64,000 nt of DNA from Mycolicibacterium celeriflavum (GTDB taxonomy: Bacteria > Actinomycetota > Actinomycetes > Mycobacteriales > Mycobacteriaceae), in assembly GCF_010731795.1 (NCBI RefSeq), contig NZ_AP022591.1:4898001-4962000 (forward strand), written 5' to 3'. The notes beneath the pieces are model-generated. The model was not told where the DNA came from, did not search any database, and saw only the letters and a program-made list of their open reading frames with translations. The translations under genes were made by a program, and so were the position numbers. Below are positions 9,295-17,640 of the stretch, in pieces. Position 1 is the stretch's first letter. Each line of letters starts with the position of its first letter.

Positions 9295-10062
9295 ATGTAC
9301 GGAATGCCAGACGAAATCGACGTCCAGGCCGACGGCGCGCTGCGCATCATCACGCTGAACCGGCCGGATGACCTCAACGCGGTCAACGACAACCTCCACG
9401 TCGGGCTCGCCAAGATCTGGGAGGAGCTCAACGAGGACACCGGCGCTCGCGCCGCGGTGATCACCGGTGCGGGGCGGGCGTTCTCCGCGGGCGGCGACTT
9501 CAACTACCTCGATGAGCTGCGCAACGACGAAGCCCTGCGGCAGAAGACCATCAAGCACGGTCGCGACCTCGTCATCGGCATGGTGCGCTGCCGAATTCCG
9601 GTGGTCGCCGCGGTGAACGGCCCGGCCGTCGGACTGGGCTGCAGCTTGGCGGCGCTGTCCGACGTCGTGTTCATGGCTGAGAACGCTTTCTTCGCCGACC
9701 CGCACGTGTCCATCGGCTTGGTCGCGGCCGACGGCGGCCCGCTGGTCTGGGGTTCACAGATCAGCCTGCTGCAGGCCAAGGAGTTCGCTCTGACGGGTGT
9801 GCGGATCAAGGCGCAGCGGGCCGTCGAACTCGGGCTGGCCAATCACGTGGTCGAGGATCCGGTCACCGAGGCCATCGCGTGTGCCAAGAAGCTCATCGAG
9901 TTGCCGCAGCAGGCCGTCGAGGCCACCAAGCGGCTGATGAACATTCAGCTCGAGAAGTCCGTGATGGCCTCGCTCGATTACGCCAACCTCGCCGAGTACG
10001 TCTCCTTCGGTACCCCGGATTTCAACAAGATCGTGGACGGCTTGATCGCCAAGGGGAAGTAG
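9295..10062 (+). CDS. Crotonase-fold (enoyl-CoA hydratase/isomerase) protein
   Basis: 255-residue crotonase-family enzyme acting on an acyl-CoA. The oxyanion-hole segments FSAGGDF and NGPAVGLGCS are visible. Neither of the two catalytic glutamates of classical enoyl-CoA hydratase is present: the first position lies in LGCSLAALSD and the second in DPHVSIGL. Isomerisation, retro-Claisen cleavage or hydrolysis is therefore as likely as simple hydration. The ATG at 9295 lies one base after the previous stop with GGGGAG upstream. Last gene of the 6015 operon. Confidence 0.82.
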   Translation: MYGMPDEIDVQADGALRIITLNRPDDLNAVNDNLHVGLAKIWEELNEDTGARAAVITGAGRAFSAGGDFNYLDELRNDEALRQKTIKHGRDLVIGMVRCRIPVVAAVNGPAVGLGCSLAALSDVVFMAENAFFADPHVSIGLVAADGGPLVWGSQISLLQAKEFALTGVRIKAQRAVELGLANHVVEDPVTEAIACAKKLIELPQQAVEATKRLMNIQLEKSVMASLDYANLAEYVSFGTPDFNKIVDGLIAKGK

Positions 10063-10078
10063 CCCGGCACCAAGCACC

Positions 10079-10114
10079 GCGAGCGGCGTGTCTGCTCCGC
10101 GACACGCCGCTCGC
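10079..10114. terminator. Strong GC hairpin after the ligase/dehydrogenase operon
   Basis: Perfect 14-bp inverted repeat (GCGAGCGGCGTGTC at 10079-10092 against 10101-10114, 8-base loop) starting 17 bases after the crotonase stop. It lacks a T-run, so it may be a mycobacterial-type terminator or part of the neighbouring repeat cluster. Confidence 0.5.
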
Positions 10115-10182
10115 AGGCAGCAGTGAACGCACGCTCGAACTCCGGCGACCGTGCGTTTCCGTCGGTCCGGAGCAGCATTCTT

Positions 10183-10209
10183 CGCACGCTCACCGGCTGT
10201 GAGCGTGCG
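10183..10209. repeat. 11-bp inverted repeat CGCACGCTCAC / GTGAGCGTGCG
   Basis: Hairpin with a 5-base loop. Its right arm is also the left arm of the palindromic element at 10200-10257, so two alternative hairpins compete. It lies in the intergenic space between convergent operons. Confidence 0.6.
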
Positions 10210-10257
10210 TGAACGGCTCGAATTTCCCGGCGTGTCGTGTGCAAACATGCACGCTCG
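10200..10257 (-). repeat. Palindromic intergenic element, copy A
   Basis: About 58 bp bounded by GAGCGTGC (10201-10208) and GCACGCTC (10249-10256). The conserved core, read on the minus strand, is TGCACACGACACGCCG. Related copies are at 36503-36564, 53051-53080 and 54085-54142. It sits between the crotonase and SDR genes, which converge. Confidence 0.7.
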
Positions 10258-10263
10258 CGGAAC

Positions 10264-11010
10264 CTAGAAGGTGAGGGCTTCGGAACGCTGGATGGTGCCG
10301 GTGAAACCGCTGGCGTCCTGCTGGGCCAATCGCACCGCGGCGTTCGCCATCGCCTCCGGCGGTTCGACCATCTCCGGCGGGATATCCATGCCTGCGCCGC
10401 CGGCCTGCCAACCCTCGGTGAGCACGACGCGCGACGGACTCAGGCAGTTCACGGCGATGTTGTCGTCCTTGAGATCGGACGCCAGGCCGAGATACAACCG
10501 CTCGACGGCCGCCTTCGACACCCAGTAGGCGTTGGCGCCGTGGTCGACCATCTCGACGCCGGTCGTGGTGATCGCGATCAACGAGCCGCCGCCGCGGGCG
10601 CGCACATGCGGGATCACGGCCTTGGTCACGAGGAACACGCCGGTCAGGTTGACGTTGAGGCAGAGCTGCCAGCGCTTGAGGGGCGTCGACTCGATCGGTC
10701 CCAGCCACAGCACTCCGGCGTTGGCGATCAGTACGTCGATGCCGCCGAACTCCGAAACCGTTGCAGCGACCGCAGTTTCGACGGATTCCTCGCTGGTGAC
10801 GTCACACGGCACTGCCAATGCGCGCCCACCCGCCGCCGCGATGCGTTCGGCGACGGCGTAAATCGTCCCCGGCACCTTGCCCTCGCGCTCGGAGCGCGCC
10901 GCGACGGCGACCGCCGCGCCTTCGCGGGCCAAAGCCTCGGCGACCGTCGCGCCGATACCACGGCTGGCACCGGCGACGAACGCCACCTTGCCCGCGAGCG
11001 CGCCCGTCAT
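10264..11010 (-). CDS. Short-chain dehydrogenase/reductase
   Basis: 248-residue classical SDR with GASRGIG near residues 14-20, NAGV near 97 and the YWVSK active-site Tyr/Lys. The segment before the Tyr reads ITTTGVEM, so a Thr may take the usual Ser position. It probably interconverts a hydroxy- and keto-acyl-CoA of this pathway. Its ATG overlaps the stop of the SDR gene at 11007 (ATGA), so the two dehydrogenases are coupled and likely act on related intermediates. Confidence 0.85.
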   Translation of the reverse strand: MTGALAGKVAFVAGASRGIGATVAEALAREGAAVAVAARSEREGKVPGTIYAVAERIAAAGGRALAVPCDVTSEESVETAVAATVSEFGGIDVLIANAGVLWLGPIESTPLKRWQLCLNVNLTGVFLVTKAVIPHVRARGGGSLIAITTTGVEMVDHGANAYWVSKAAVERLYLGLASDLKDDNIAVNCLSPSRVVLTEGWQAGGAGMDIPPEMVEPPEAMANAAVRLAQQDASGFTGTIQRSEALTF

Positions 11011-11771
11011 TTCGGTGGGAACCGCAGCGCCCCGTCCAGGCGGATGATCTCGCCGTTCAGATAGTCGTTTTCGACGATGCTCTGCGCCAGCTGCGCATAC
11101 TCCGTCGACCGGCCCATCCGCTTGGGGAACGGCACCTGCGGGCCCCAGTACTGCTCGAGCTGGTCGGCCGCCTTGCCGTAGGCCGGGGTGTTGATGGTGC
11201 CCGGCGCGATGGTGACCACGCGGATGCCGAGCGGCGAGAGGTCGCGCGCGGCGACGAGCGTCATACCGAGCACGCCACCCTTGGCGGCCGAATAGGGCAG
11301 CTGGCCGATCTGGCCCTCCATGCCGGCGATCGAAGCGGTGTTGATGATCACGCCGCGGGCGCCCTCGTCGAGCGGCTCGGTCTTCGCGATCTCGGCTGCC
11401 GACAGCCTCATCACGTTGAACACGGCAGTCAGGTAAAACTCGATGGTCGTCTTGAAGCCGTCGAGGTCCAGCGGTGAGCCGTCCTTGCCGATGAGCCGGC
11501 CCCCGCTCGCCGGGCCGCCGTGGGTGTCCACCGAAATCCGCAGGGGCGCCAGCGAGGCGGCCTCGGCGATCGCCGCGTTGACCGAGTCCTCGGACGTCGC
11601 GTCGGTGCGGACATAGCGCACGCCGAGTTCGCTCTCGAGCTTCTTGCCCTTGTCGTCGGCCATGTCGGCGACGACGACCTTGGCCCCCGCACCGTGCAGG
11701 CGCCGGACCGTCGCCTCGCCGAGGCCACCGGCGCCGCCCACCACGATCGCCGAGCTACCTGCGATTTGCAT
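11007..11771 (-). CDS. SDR related to 3-hydroxyacyl-CoA dehydrogenase type II (HSD10-like)
   Basis: 254-residue SDR with the nucleotide motif GGAGGLG at residues 12-18 and YSAAK as active-site pair, preceded by NTASIAGMEGQ. The long insertion after the cofactor half and the IRVVTIAPG segment resemble 17beta-HSD10/FabG-like 3-hydroxyacyl-CoA dehydrogenases. The NNAG motif is replaced by DTHGG. The ATG at 11771 follows AGAAGGGG; longer in-frame starts would run through the operator at 11809. First gene of the minus-strand pair, divergent from the thiolase. Confidence 0.85.
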   Translation of the reverse strand: MQIAGSSAIVVGGAGGLGEATVRRLHGAGAKVVVADMADDKGKKLESELGVRYVRTDATSEDSVNAAIAEAASLAPLRISVDTHGGPASGGRLIGKDGSPLDLDGFKTTIEFYLTAVFNVMRLSAAEIAKTEPLDEGARGVIINTASIAGMEGQIGQLPYSAAKGGVLGMTLVAARDLSPLGIRVVTIAPGTINTPAYGKAADQLEQYWGPQVPFPKRMGRSTEYAQLAQSIVENDYLNGEIIRLDGALRFPPK

Positions 11772-11808
11772 ATGGTTCCCCTTCTTGCAACTGGCACTCT
11801 CAGCCTGA

Positions 11809-11823
11809 GAGAATAGCATTCTC
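11809..11823. promoter_or_regulatory. Palindromic operator GAGAAT-AGC-ATTCTC
   Basis: Perfect copy of the shared palindrome, with flanking A at 11824, in the 76-base space between the divergent SDR and thiolase genes. It could repress both directions. It lies about 25 bases before the thiolase ATG. Confidence 0.8.
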
Positions 11824-11847
11824 ATACCGGTCGAGACGGAGACACCC

Positions 11848-12999
11848 ATGCCTGAAGCCGTGATCGTTTCTGCGCTTCGCACCCCCATCGGCACCGCGAT
11901 GAAGGGCTCGCTGCGCGACACCGACGCCTACCAGTTGGCCGAACATGTCGTCGGAGCGGCGGTCGGCGACCTGGCCTCGCGTCCGGTCGACGACGTGGTT
12001 CTCGGCGAGGGCCTCTACGGCGGCGGCGTAGTCGCCCGTCACGCGGCGCTGACCGCGGGCCTGACTTCGGTGCCCGGCCTCGCCGTGAATCGGCACTGCG
12101 CCGCGGGGCAGGCAGCTGTGCAGGGCGCGGCGGCGAGCATCCGCGCGGGCATGGACCAGTTGATTCTCGCGGGCGGTGTGAACTCCGCGTCGACGTCGCC
12201 GCGGTTCAAGCGCCGCGCCAGCAGCGACAAGGATGCCGAGCTGGTCGACTGGTTCCCGCCAACGCATCCCGACCGGCCCGACGCCCCGAATATGGACATG
12301 TCGATCACCGTCGGCTGGAACGCCGCGGTCAAAGCCGGCATCTCGCGCGAAGAGATGGACGAGTGGACGCTCGGGTCGCACCGCAAGGCAATCCAGGCCA
12401 TCGACGAAGGCCGTTTCAAGCACGAGATCGTGCCGATCGACACCCCGCACGGGCTGTTCGAGGTCGACGAGCATCCGCGCCGGGACACGACGATCGAGAA
12501 GTTGGCGTCGCTGAGGCCGCTGCATCCCGAGATCGAGGGATTCTCGATCACCGCCGGAAACGCATGCGGCGCCAACGACGGTGCGGCGATCCTCGGCATC
12601 GCCAGTGACCGCCTCGGGTTGCCCGCGCTGGCGACCATCCGGTCCTGGGCGTCGGTGGGCGTGGACCCTGCATCGACCGGTCTGGCTCCCGTCGAGGCGA
12701 TTCCGAAGGCGCTCAATCGGGCACGGCTCTCACTGGCCGACGTCGACCTGTTCGAGATCAACGAAGCGTTCGCCTCGATGTGCGTGGCGACGATCAAGCT
12801 TCTCGACATCGACCCTGGCCGCGTCAACGTGAGTGGTAGTGGATGCTCACTGGGCCATCCGGTAGCCGCCACCGGCGCGCGGATGCTCGTCACGCTCGTG
12901 CACGAACTGCGAAGGCGCGGAGGCGGTATCGGCGTGGCCGCGATGTGTGCGGGCGGCGGTATGGGATCGGCCACGGTCATCGAGGTAGCCGCTCCGTAG
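11848..12999 (+). CDS. Thiolase (acetyl-CoA acyltransferase)
   Basis: 383-residue type II thiolase that cleaves a 3-oxoacyl-CoA with CoA, or runs in reverse. The active-site residues are Cys84 in NRHCAAGQ, His337 in GHP and Cys367 in CAGGGMG, with NEAFA at 305-309. The nucleophile loop reads HCAAG instead of the common CSSG, a variation found in FadA paralogs. It shares a plus-strand operon with meaB 12 bases downstream, linking chain cleavage to the B12 mutase. Confidence 0.92.
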   Translation: MPEAVIVSALRTPIGTAMKGSLRDTDAYQLAEHVVGAAVGDLASRPVDDVVLGEGLYGGGVVARHAALTAGLTSVPGLAVNRHCAAGQAAVQGAAASIRAGMDQLILAGGVNSASTSPRFKRRASSDKDAELVDWFPPTHPDRPDAPNMDMSITVGWNAAVKAGISREEMDEWTLGSHRKAIQAIDEGRFKHEIVPIDTPHGLFEVDEHPRRDTTIEKLASLRPLHPEIEGFSITAGNACGANDGAAILGIASDRLGLPALATIRSWASVGVDPASTGLAPVEAIPKALNRARLSLADVDLFEINEAFASMCVATIKLLDIDPGRVNVSGSGCSLGHPVAATGARMLVTLVHELRRRGGGIGVAAMCAGGGMGSATVIEVAAP

Positions 13000-13011
13000 A
13001 CTGCTGAAGCG

Positions 13012-13887
13012 ATGACCATCGACGAACTACTCGACGCGGCGCGCAACGGGTCGGCCCGGGCAACCGGCCGGCTGCTCAGCCTCGTCGAAAGTCCGCGGCG
13101 CAGCGAGGTTCTCGATGCGCTAGGGCAGGTCCGCGCGCCTCGTGTCGTCGGTGTGACGGGACCACCGGGAGCGGGGAAGTCAACGACCGTCGGAGCCCTG
13201 GTCGGCGCATATCGTGAGCGCGGCGAGCGGGTCGCGGTGCTGGCGGTCGACCCGTCGTCGCCCTACAGCGGCGGGGCGTTGCTCGGTGACCGGATCCGGA
13301 TGGCTGCCCATATCAACGATCCCGATGTGCTGATCCGCTCTGTGGCGGCGCGTGGACATCTCGGTGGGCTCGCCGCGGCGGTTCCCGCGGCGATCCGGGT
13401 GCTCGCGGCGCTGTCCTACGGGCTGGTCGTGCTGGAGACCGTCGGCGTCGGGCAGTCCGAGATCGAAATCGCTGCGGTCGCCGACCCGACCATCGTCATC
13501 CTCAATCCCGGCGCAGGCGACGCTGTGCAGGCCGCCAAAGCGGGTCTGCTGGAGGTCGCCGACATCGTCGTGGTCAACAAGGCCGACCGCGACGGGGCCG
13601 ACCAGACGGTGCGCGACCTGCGCGCGGAGACCGCGGCGCCGATCCTGAAACTCATTGCCGCCCAAGGCGAGGGGATCGCCGAGTTGGTGGAGGCCATCGA
13701 GGCCCATGTCCGTAGCGACAGCCCGCAGCGCCGCGCCGCGCGGGCCCGGTCGCAGATCCTGTCGCTGGCGCAGACCCTGCTGCGCACTCACCCAGAGCTG
13801 GACCGGCTGGCGGCCGCGGTCGCCGACGGCAGCGACGATGCCTACAGCGCGGCCGAGCGGTTGTTCTCCGTCCCGGTCGACTCGTGA
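13012..13887 (+). CDS. meaB: MeaB-type GTPase, chaperone of the B12 mutase
   Basis: G3E-family P-loop GTPase of 291 residues that gates cofactor loading and protects methylmalonyl-CoA-mutase-type enzymes. The Walker A motif GPPGAGKS is at residues 50-57, with a VDPSSP switch, ETVGVGQSE and NKAD for guanine recognition. Its presence supports the view that the split mutase at 1534-3533 is a functional B12 enzyme. The 3' end overlaps the convergent TetR gene by 46 bases. It could also serve a separate housekeeping mutase. Confidence 0.92.
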   Translation: MTIDELLDAARNGSARATGRLLSLVESPRRSEVLDALGQVRAPRVVGVTGPPGAGKSTTVGALVGAYRERGERVAVLAVDPSSPYSGGALLGDRIRMAAHINDPDVLIRSVAARGHLGGLAAAVPAAIRVLAALSYGLVVLETVGVGQSEIEIAAVADPTIVILNPGAGDAVQAAKAGLLEVADIVVVNKADRDGADQTVRDLRAETAAPILKLIAAQGEGIAELVEAIEAHVRSDSPQRRAARARSQILSLAQTLLRTHPELDRLAAAVADGSDDAYSAAERLFSVPVDS

Positions 13888-14468
13888 GCCGGAAGATCGA
13901 GCATCCGGCGTGACATCCGGACCAGTTGGGCGCGAAGGGTTTCGGCATCGATATCGGCAAGCAGTGGATGCATGACGGCCACGCTGATCGCGCTGGACAG
14001 CATCGCGGCGTGCAGACGCGCGTCGACGCCGGCCTCGGTGCCCAGCAGCGCGGCGTAGAGACGTTCGATGAACCGTTGAAACGGCTCGTGTTCGGCCTGT
14101 AGTCGGATGATCACGGGGTCGAACTGCAGGACGCTGACGATGCCGCGCCGCTCGACGGCCTGGTCGATCATCCGGTCGAGCAGAATCTCTCGCGACCGCA
14201 CGCCGTTGCCTTCGGCCTCAGCGGCCTCCAGCGCATCCTCGAGTAAGCCCATCTCCCGTTCGGTGATGGCGATGACGATCTCTTCCTTCGTCTTGAACTG
14301 CCGATAGACGGCCGCCTTCGTCACGCCCATGGCGTCGGCGATCATTTGCAGCGACGTTCCACTGACCCCGTGTTGGGCGATCAGTCTCAACGCCGCATCC
14401 AGCACGCGGGTTTGAGCGGCAGTACGCGTGATCGCGCCGAACCGGGGGACTTCTCGCGTAGAGGTCAC
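13842..14468 (-). CDS. TetR-family repressor of the membrane operon
   Basis: About 208-residue transcription regulator. The N-terminal helix-turn-helix reads GTSLQMIADAMGVTKAAVYRQF, split here only by its turn, and is followed by an unassigned ligand domain rich in Met and Leu. The GTG at 14468 (alternative 14474) is favoured because longer starts would cross the large palindrome at 14501-14539, which is the obvious operator. It is divergent from the polytopic membrane operon at 14566 and probably represses that operon and itself. Confidence 0.85.
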   Translation of the reverse strand: MTSTREVPRFGAITRTAAQTRVLDAALRLIAQHGVSGTSLQMIADAMGVTKAAVYRQFKTKEEIVIAITEREMGLLEDALEAAEAEGNGVRSREILLDRMIDQAVERRGIVSVLQFDPVIIRLQAEHEPFQRFIERLYAALLGTEAGVDARLHAAMLSSAISVAVMHPLLADIDAETLRAQLVRMSRRMLDLPAHESTGTENNRSAAL

Positions 14469-14500
14469 AGCCACGAGGGTAGCCGAGGATTGACCATCTA

Positions 14501-14539
14501 GTTGCCGATCGGCTACCGTCCAAGTAGCCGATCGGCAAC
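14501..14539. promoter_or_regulatory. Perfect 16-bp inverted repeat, TetR operator
   Basis: GTTGCCGATCGGCTAC (14501-14516), a 7-base spacer, then its exact reverse complement (14524-14539). Each arm itself contains the palindrome GCCGATCGGC, so two repressor dimers could bind side by side. It lies midway between the TetR gene and the membrane operon. Confidence 0.85.
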
Positions 14540-14565
14540 CAATGTTATGCGAAGAGGGTTCGACG

Positions 14566-15273
14566 ATGAGACGAACTGACGGCGAGTTGATCATGTTGTG
14601 GGCCATGCCCGTGATCGGGATCATCTGGGTGTCGGCGTTTTTCCTGTTTCCCGGCTTCACGCACCCCATGTCGCCGACCATGTCTGCGGAGGAGGTCGCC
14701 GCGTTCTATCGCGACGAGACAGCCCGTATCCGCTACAGCATGATCCTGTTCAACTGGTTCGGCGTTGGATTGATCCCGACCGTCATCCTGCTGGCAATGC
14801 AGGTACGCCGGATGGCTCACCGCACGCCGATCCTGTCCTATTGCCTGATCGCCTGCGCGGGCGGACCGCCGACGCTCTTTCTCATCGCCAACATGTTCTG
14901 GCTCCTCGGCTCCTTCCGGCCAGAACGTTCACCAGAACTCACCCTGTTGCTCAATGACCTCGCGTGGGTCACCTTCACGGTGCTGGTTCCTTACCTCATC
15001 GCCCAATGCCTGGTGCTGGCGCTGGCGATTTACTGGGATCGCCAGGACCAACCGGTGTTCCGACCGTGGGTGGCGCACTTCAATCTGCTCATCGCGGTCG
15101 CTCTGGCGCCGGCGGCATTCGGCGCGGTGACGTTCACCGGACCGATCGCATGGGACGGTCTGTTGTCGTTCTGGGTGAAGAACATCGCGATTGCGGTGTG
15201 GATCGTCGTGATGGGAATTGTTCTCGGCCAGACGATCCGGCGGGAGCGGGCCAAAACCGCCGTCGCCGCATGA
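14566..15273 (+). CDS. Polytopic membrane protein of unknown function
   Basis: 235 residues with about six predicted membrane segments (roughly 10-30, 58-80, 88-110, 122-145, 160-180, 195-220) and a basic C-terminus. I do not recognise the family. The ATG at 14566, after GAAGAGGG, is preferred over the one at 14542, which lies against the operator. First gene of a TetR-controlled operon; its stop overlaps the next ATG (ATGA). The partnership with oxidase-like subunits suggests a role in a membrane redox or monooxygenase complex. Confidence 0.75.
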   Translation: MRRTDGELIMLWAMPVIGIIWVSAFFLFPGFTHPMSPTMSAEEVAAFYRDETARIRYSMILFNWFGVGLIPTVILLAMQVRRMAHRTPILSYCLIACAGGPPTLFLIANMFWLLGSFRPERSPELTLLLNDLAWVTFTVLVPYLIAQCLVLALAIYWDRQDQPVFRPWVAHFNLLIAVALAPAAFGAVTFTGPIAWDGLLSFWVKNIAIAVWIVVMGIVLGQTIRRERAKTAVAA

Positions 15274-16103
15274 GTACTTCGACAGCGGAAGCGCTGACCG
15301 TGCCGGAGCCCCCTACCGATTCACGGCTGGGACGACTCGTCTGGAACTGTCGACACCATCCCAAGCGCGAGTTGTGGTTCGCGTGGTGGGTGATGGTCGT
15401 GTTCTACCAACTGTACGGTGTGCTGTTCTTCCTCGTCACCCGCGTGCAGCCGCCACCGAGCCCGGACTGGGATACGGCGTTGGTCGTCCAATGGTTCGAC
15501 GACCGCCACTACGGCATCCTCACCGGGTTCGGCATCGTGTTCTTGATTTCCGGAATGTGCGCACCGATGAACGCCCTTCTCGCATACTCGATGCGACGTA
15601 TGTCGGTGAGCCGGATCTACGGGTACTCGTACCTCATCATGTATTCGCTCAGCGCACTTCCCGGCATGCTGGTGATGGCCATCGCGATGACCGTCGCAGC
15701 CCTACGGCCGGACCGCGATCCCGAACTGATTCACTGGCTCTACGATTTCGCGTTCCTGTCGTTCAGCGGAACCATGGGGGTGTTCCTGGTCGGTTCCGTG
15801 GTGTGGCTGGTTGCGATCTTGCTCGACAAGAACGGCGTCTTCCCGAAGTGGTTCGCATATCTCGGGCTGTGTAACGCACTGACCGAAGTCGTCGTGGCAC
15901 CGGCATGGATCTTCCAACGCGGGGCGTTCGCATGGAACGGTGCGATCGCGTGGTGGATCAACATGGTCGTGTTCGTCACCTACACCGCCGCGTTCATCAT
16001 GTTGCTGCGCAAGATGATCGAACGAGAAGATTTCGGCGCCGGCCCGCTACCCGATCTTCCGGGCAAAGACGTAGCCAACGATGCCGTGGAGGCGGTTCGA
16101 TGA
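15270..16103 (+). CDS. Second polytopic membrane protein of unknown function
   Basis: 277 residues with about six hydrophobic segments and a cytosolic-looking, charged N-terminus (first 35 residues). Its layout resembles that of the preceding protein: long first extracytoplasmic loop, then paired helices, including the motif AWNGAIAWWI in the last loop compared with IAWDGLLSFW in its neighbour. The two may be diverged paralogs forming a heterodimer. Starts and stops overlap by four bases on both sides, so it is coupled to the neighbours. Function not recognised. Confidence 0.75.
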   Translation: MSTSTAEALTVPEPPTDSRLGRLVWNCRHHPKRELWFAWWVMVVFYQLYGVLFFLVTRVQPPPSPDWDTALVVQWFDDRHYGILTGFGIVFLISGMCAPMNALLAYSMRRMSVSRIYGYSYLIMYSLSALPGMLVMAIAMTVAALRPDRDPELIHWLYDFAFLSFSGTMGVFLVGSVVWLVAILLDKNGVFPKWFAYLGLCNALTEVVVAPAWIFQRGAFAWNGAIAWWINMVVFVTYTAAFIMLLRKMIEREDFGAGPLPDLPGKDVANDAVEAVR

Positions 16104-16696
16104 CCGATCTCGCCGGGGCCAAGCCGCAACAGCTCGAGGAGACGCCGAAACGGTCCGTGCCCGGCCAGCCGGACATGTGGTTGTTCGTGCTGTTCGAAGC
16201 GCTTCTTTTCACCGGGTACTTCTCGGTCTACCTGGCCTTGCGCACTCAGAACGAAGACCTCTTCCTGCAGTCGCAGGCCGATCTGGATCTCCGGATCGGG
16301 GTCATCAATACCATTGTCCTGCTGTCGAGTTCCTGGGCCATCGCCCGATGTGTCCGCGCGGCACGCGATGGCGTCTACCGGACGGCGATGACGTACGCGT
16401 TTGTCACCGTCGGCTTCGGCGTGGTGTTCGTGATCTCCAAGGTGCTGGAGTGGATCCAGGAGATCCGCATGGGGAACACGTTCACCAGCGACGAATTCTT
16501 CCAGCATTACTTCTTCTTGACATCACTGCACTGCATCCATGTGTTGATCGGCTTCATTGTGCTGGGTGTGGTCATCTATCAGTTGTGGAATCCGGCCCGG
16601 CGATCCCAGCAGCTCGTCGAAACCGGAGCCACCTATTGGCACACAGTTGATTTCCTGTGGGTCCTTATCTTCGCAATGCTCTACGTCGTGAGGTGA
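16100..16696 (+). CDS. Cytochrome c oxidase subunit III-like protein (NorE-like)
   Basis: 198-residue membrane protein of the haem-copper oxidase subunit III superfamily, with about five helices. Typical markers are PDMWLFVLFEALLF near the N-terminus, HCIHVLIG in the middle and the C-terminal GATYWHTVDFLWV. Its length fits the NorE branch. No catalytic subunit I or II lies nearby, so it is not part of a complete oxidase operon here. It pairs with the subunit IV-like protein at 16712. Confidence 0.85.
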   Translation: MTDLAGAKPQQLEETPKRSVPGQPDMWLFVLFEALLFTGYFSVYLALRTQNEDLFLQSQADLDLRIGVINTIVLLSSSWAIARCVRAARDGVYRTAMTYAFVTVGFGVVFVISKVLEWIQEIRMGNTFTSDEFFQHYFFLTSLHCIHVLIGFIVLGVVIYQLWNPARRSQQLVETGATYWHTVDFLWVLIFAMLYVVR

Positions 16697-16711
16697 CCGG
16701 GTGAGCAACAT

Positions 16712-17008
16712 ATGAGCAAGATTCTGAACAAGAGACTGCTGATCGTCTGGTCGATCCTCACGTTGTTGACACTGGCGTACGTTTGGATGGATGAGGCGGT
16801 CGATCAGAACGGCACGCTCAAGGCCAGCGCCGTGGTCACCGTGAGTGCGATCGCGATCGCGCTCATCAAGGTGCGCATCATTTTCCGGGAATTCATGGAG
16901 GTACGCCACGCCCCGGTATGGCTGTGCCGCCTCACTGACTGCTGGGTGATGCTCGTCGCAGCATGCCTGTTCGGCAGCTACTTCATCGGCTCGGCGGTGT
17001 CGACTTGA
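16712..17008 (+). CDS. Small subunit IV-like membrane protein (NorF-like)
   Basis: 98 residues with three hydrophobic helices and the central ALIKVRIIFREFMEVRHAP stretch typical of prokaryotic cytochrome oxidase subunit IV/NorF proteins. It follows the NorE-like gene by 15 bases. NorE and NorF are known as accessory proteins of nitric oxide reductase; here they occur without norB or norC, so their partner must be different or encoded elsewhere. The 157 bases after this gene show no clear signal. Confidence 0.8.
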   Translation: MSKILNKRLLIVWSILTLLTLAYVWMDEAVDQNGTLKASAVVTVSAIAIALIKVRIIFREFMEVRHAPVWLCRLTDCWVMLVAACLFGSYFIGSAVST

Positions 17009-17165
17009 GGCGGGCCGAAGGTCGCGGGCAGGACCGTGGGCGCGCCGACTTCTGCATCAGGTTTCTCGGCGCAATCGGCGACCGCTGTGGAGAAATCGGT
17101 ATCGGAGCCCGGCGCATCTCAGTACGTTGAGGCTTGGCGCATTCGAAGGAGACAGTGACTGCCCG

Positions 17166-17636
17166 ATGATATTGCAGGATATCGACGAAGTCATCGACCG
17201 ATATTCCGGTCGCGCTCGTACAGTGCTCGAATATGCCGTCATCACCAAGACACTGGTCGACGCCGCGAAGCGGCCGGGGTTCTCAATCAACAGCTGGGCG
17301 CCTCTCGCCGAGTTGATCGACACCGAGGCGTTCGTGCGGGTAGGCAACTTCAAAGAAGTGATGAATTGGCCGGAGTACGCCGAGTTCCTGACCAACTGGG
17401 CCGCCGCCTCGGACTGGGACTGCTCGTTCAAACGCATCACCGAGACCGGCAATGTCATCTTTCTCGAGCTCGAGGAGCGCAGCCGGGTCGGCGACTTCAG
17501 CAACTCGGTCAACTCGATGACGGTCTACGAGTTCAACGACGCAGGCAAAATCGCTCGCATCGACGTGTATCTACAAATGGCGTTGCCGTCAGCCGAGATG
17601 CTGGCGAGTTACAACGGCGTCGAGATCACCGAGTAG
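17166..17636 (+). CDS. NTF2-like/SnoaL-like fold protein
   Basis: 156-residue protein whose pattern of alternating strands and the ending GKIARIDVYLQM suggest the NTF2-like cone fold found in isomerases, dehydratases and binding proteins. No catalytic residues can be assigned. The ATG at 17166 is chosen; a TTG at 17127 is also in frame, and GAAGGAG at 17145-17151 is rather distant from 17166, so the start is uncertain. It lies 157 bases after the membrane operon and converges on the flavoprotein gene 4 bases away. Confidence 0.65.
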   Translation: MILQDIDEVIDRYSGRARTVLEYAVITKTLVDAAKRPGFSINSWAPLAELIDTEAFVRVGNFKEVMNWPEYAEFLTNWAAASDWDCSFKRITETGNVIFLELEERSRVGDFSNSVNSMTVYEFNDAGKIARIDVYLQMALPSAEMLASYNGVEITE

Positions 17637-17640
17637 CGCC

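Noticed and set aside
10079..10114. CRISPR-like or phage attachment structure in the repeat cluster after the crotonase
   Set aside because: The repeats are inverted and unequal, with no regular spacers, no integrase and no tRNA nearby.
14542..14565. Upstream ATG for the first membrane protein
   Set aside because: It lies directly against the TetR operator and lacks a ribosome site; the ATG at 14566 follows GAAGAGGG.
16100..17008. A true cytochrome oxidase or nitric oxide reductase operon
   Set aside because: No subunit I or II and no haem-binding catalytic subunit are present; only accessory-type subunits.
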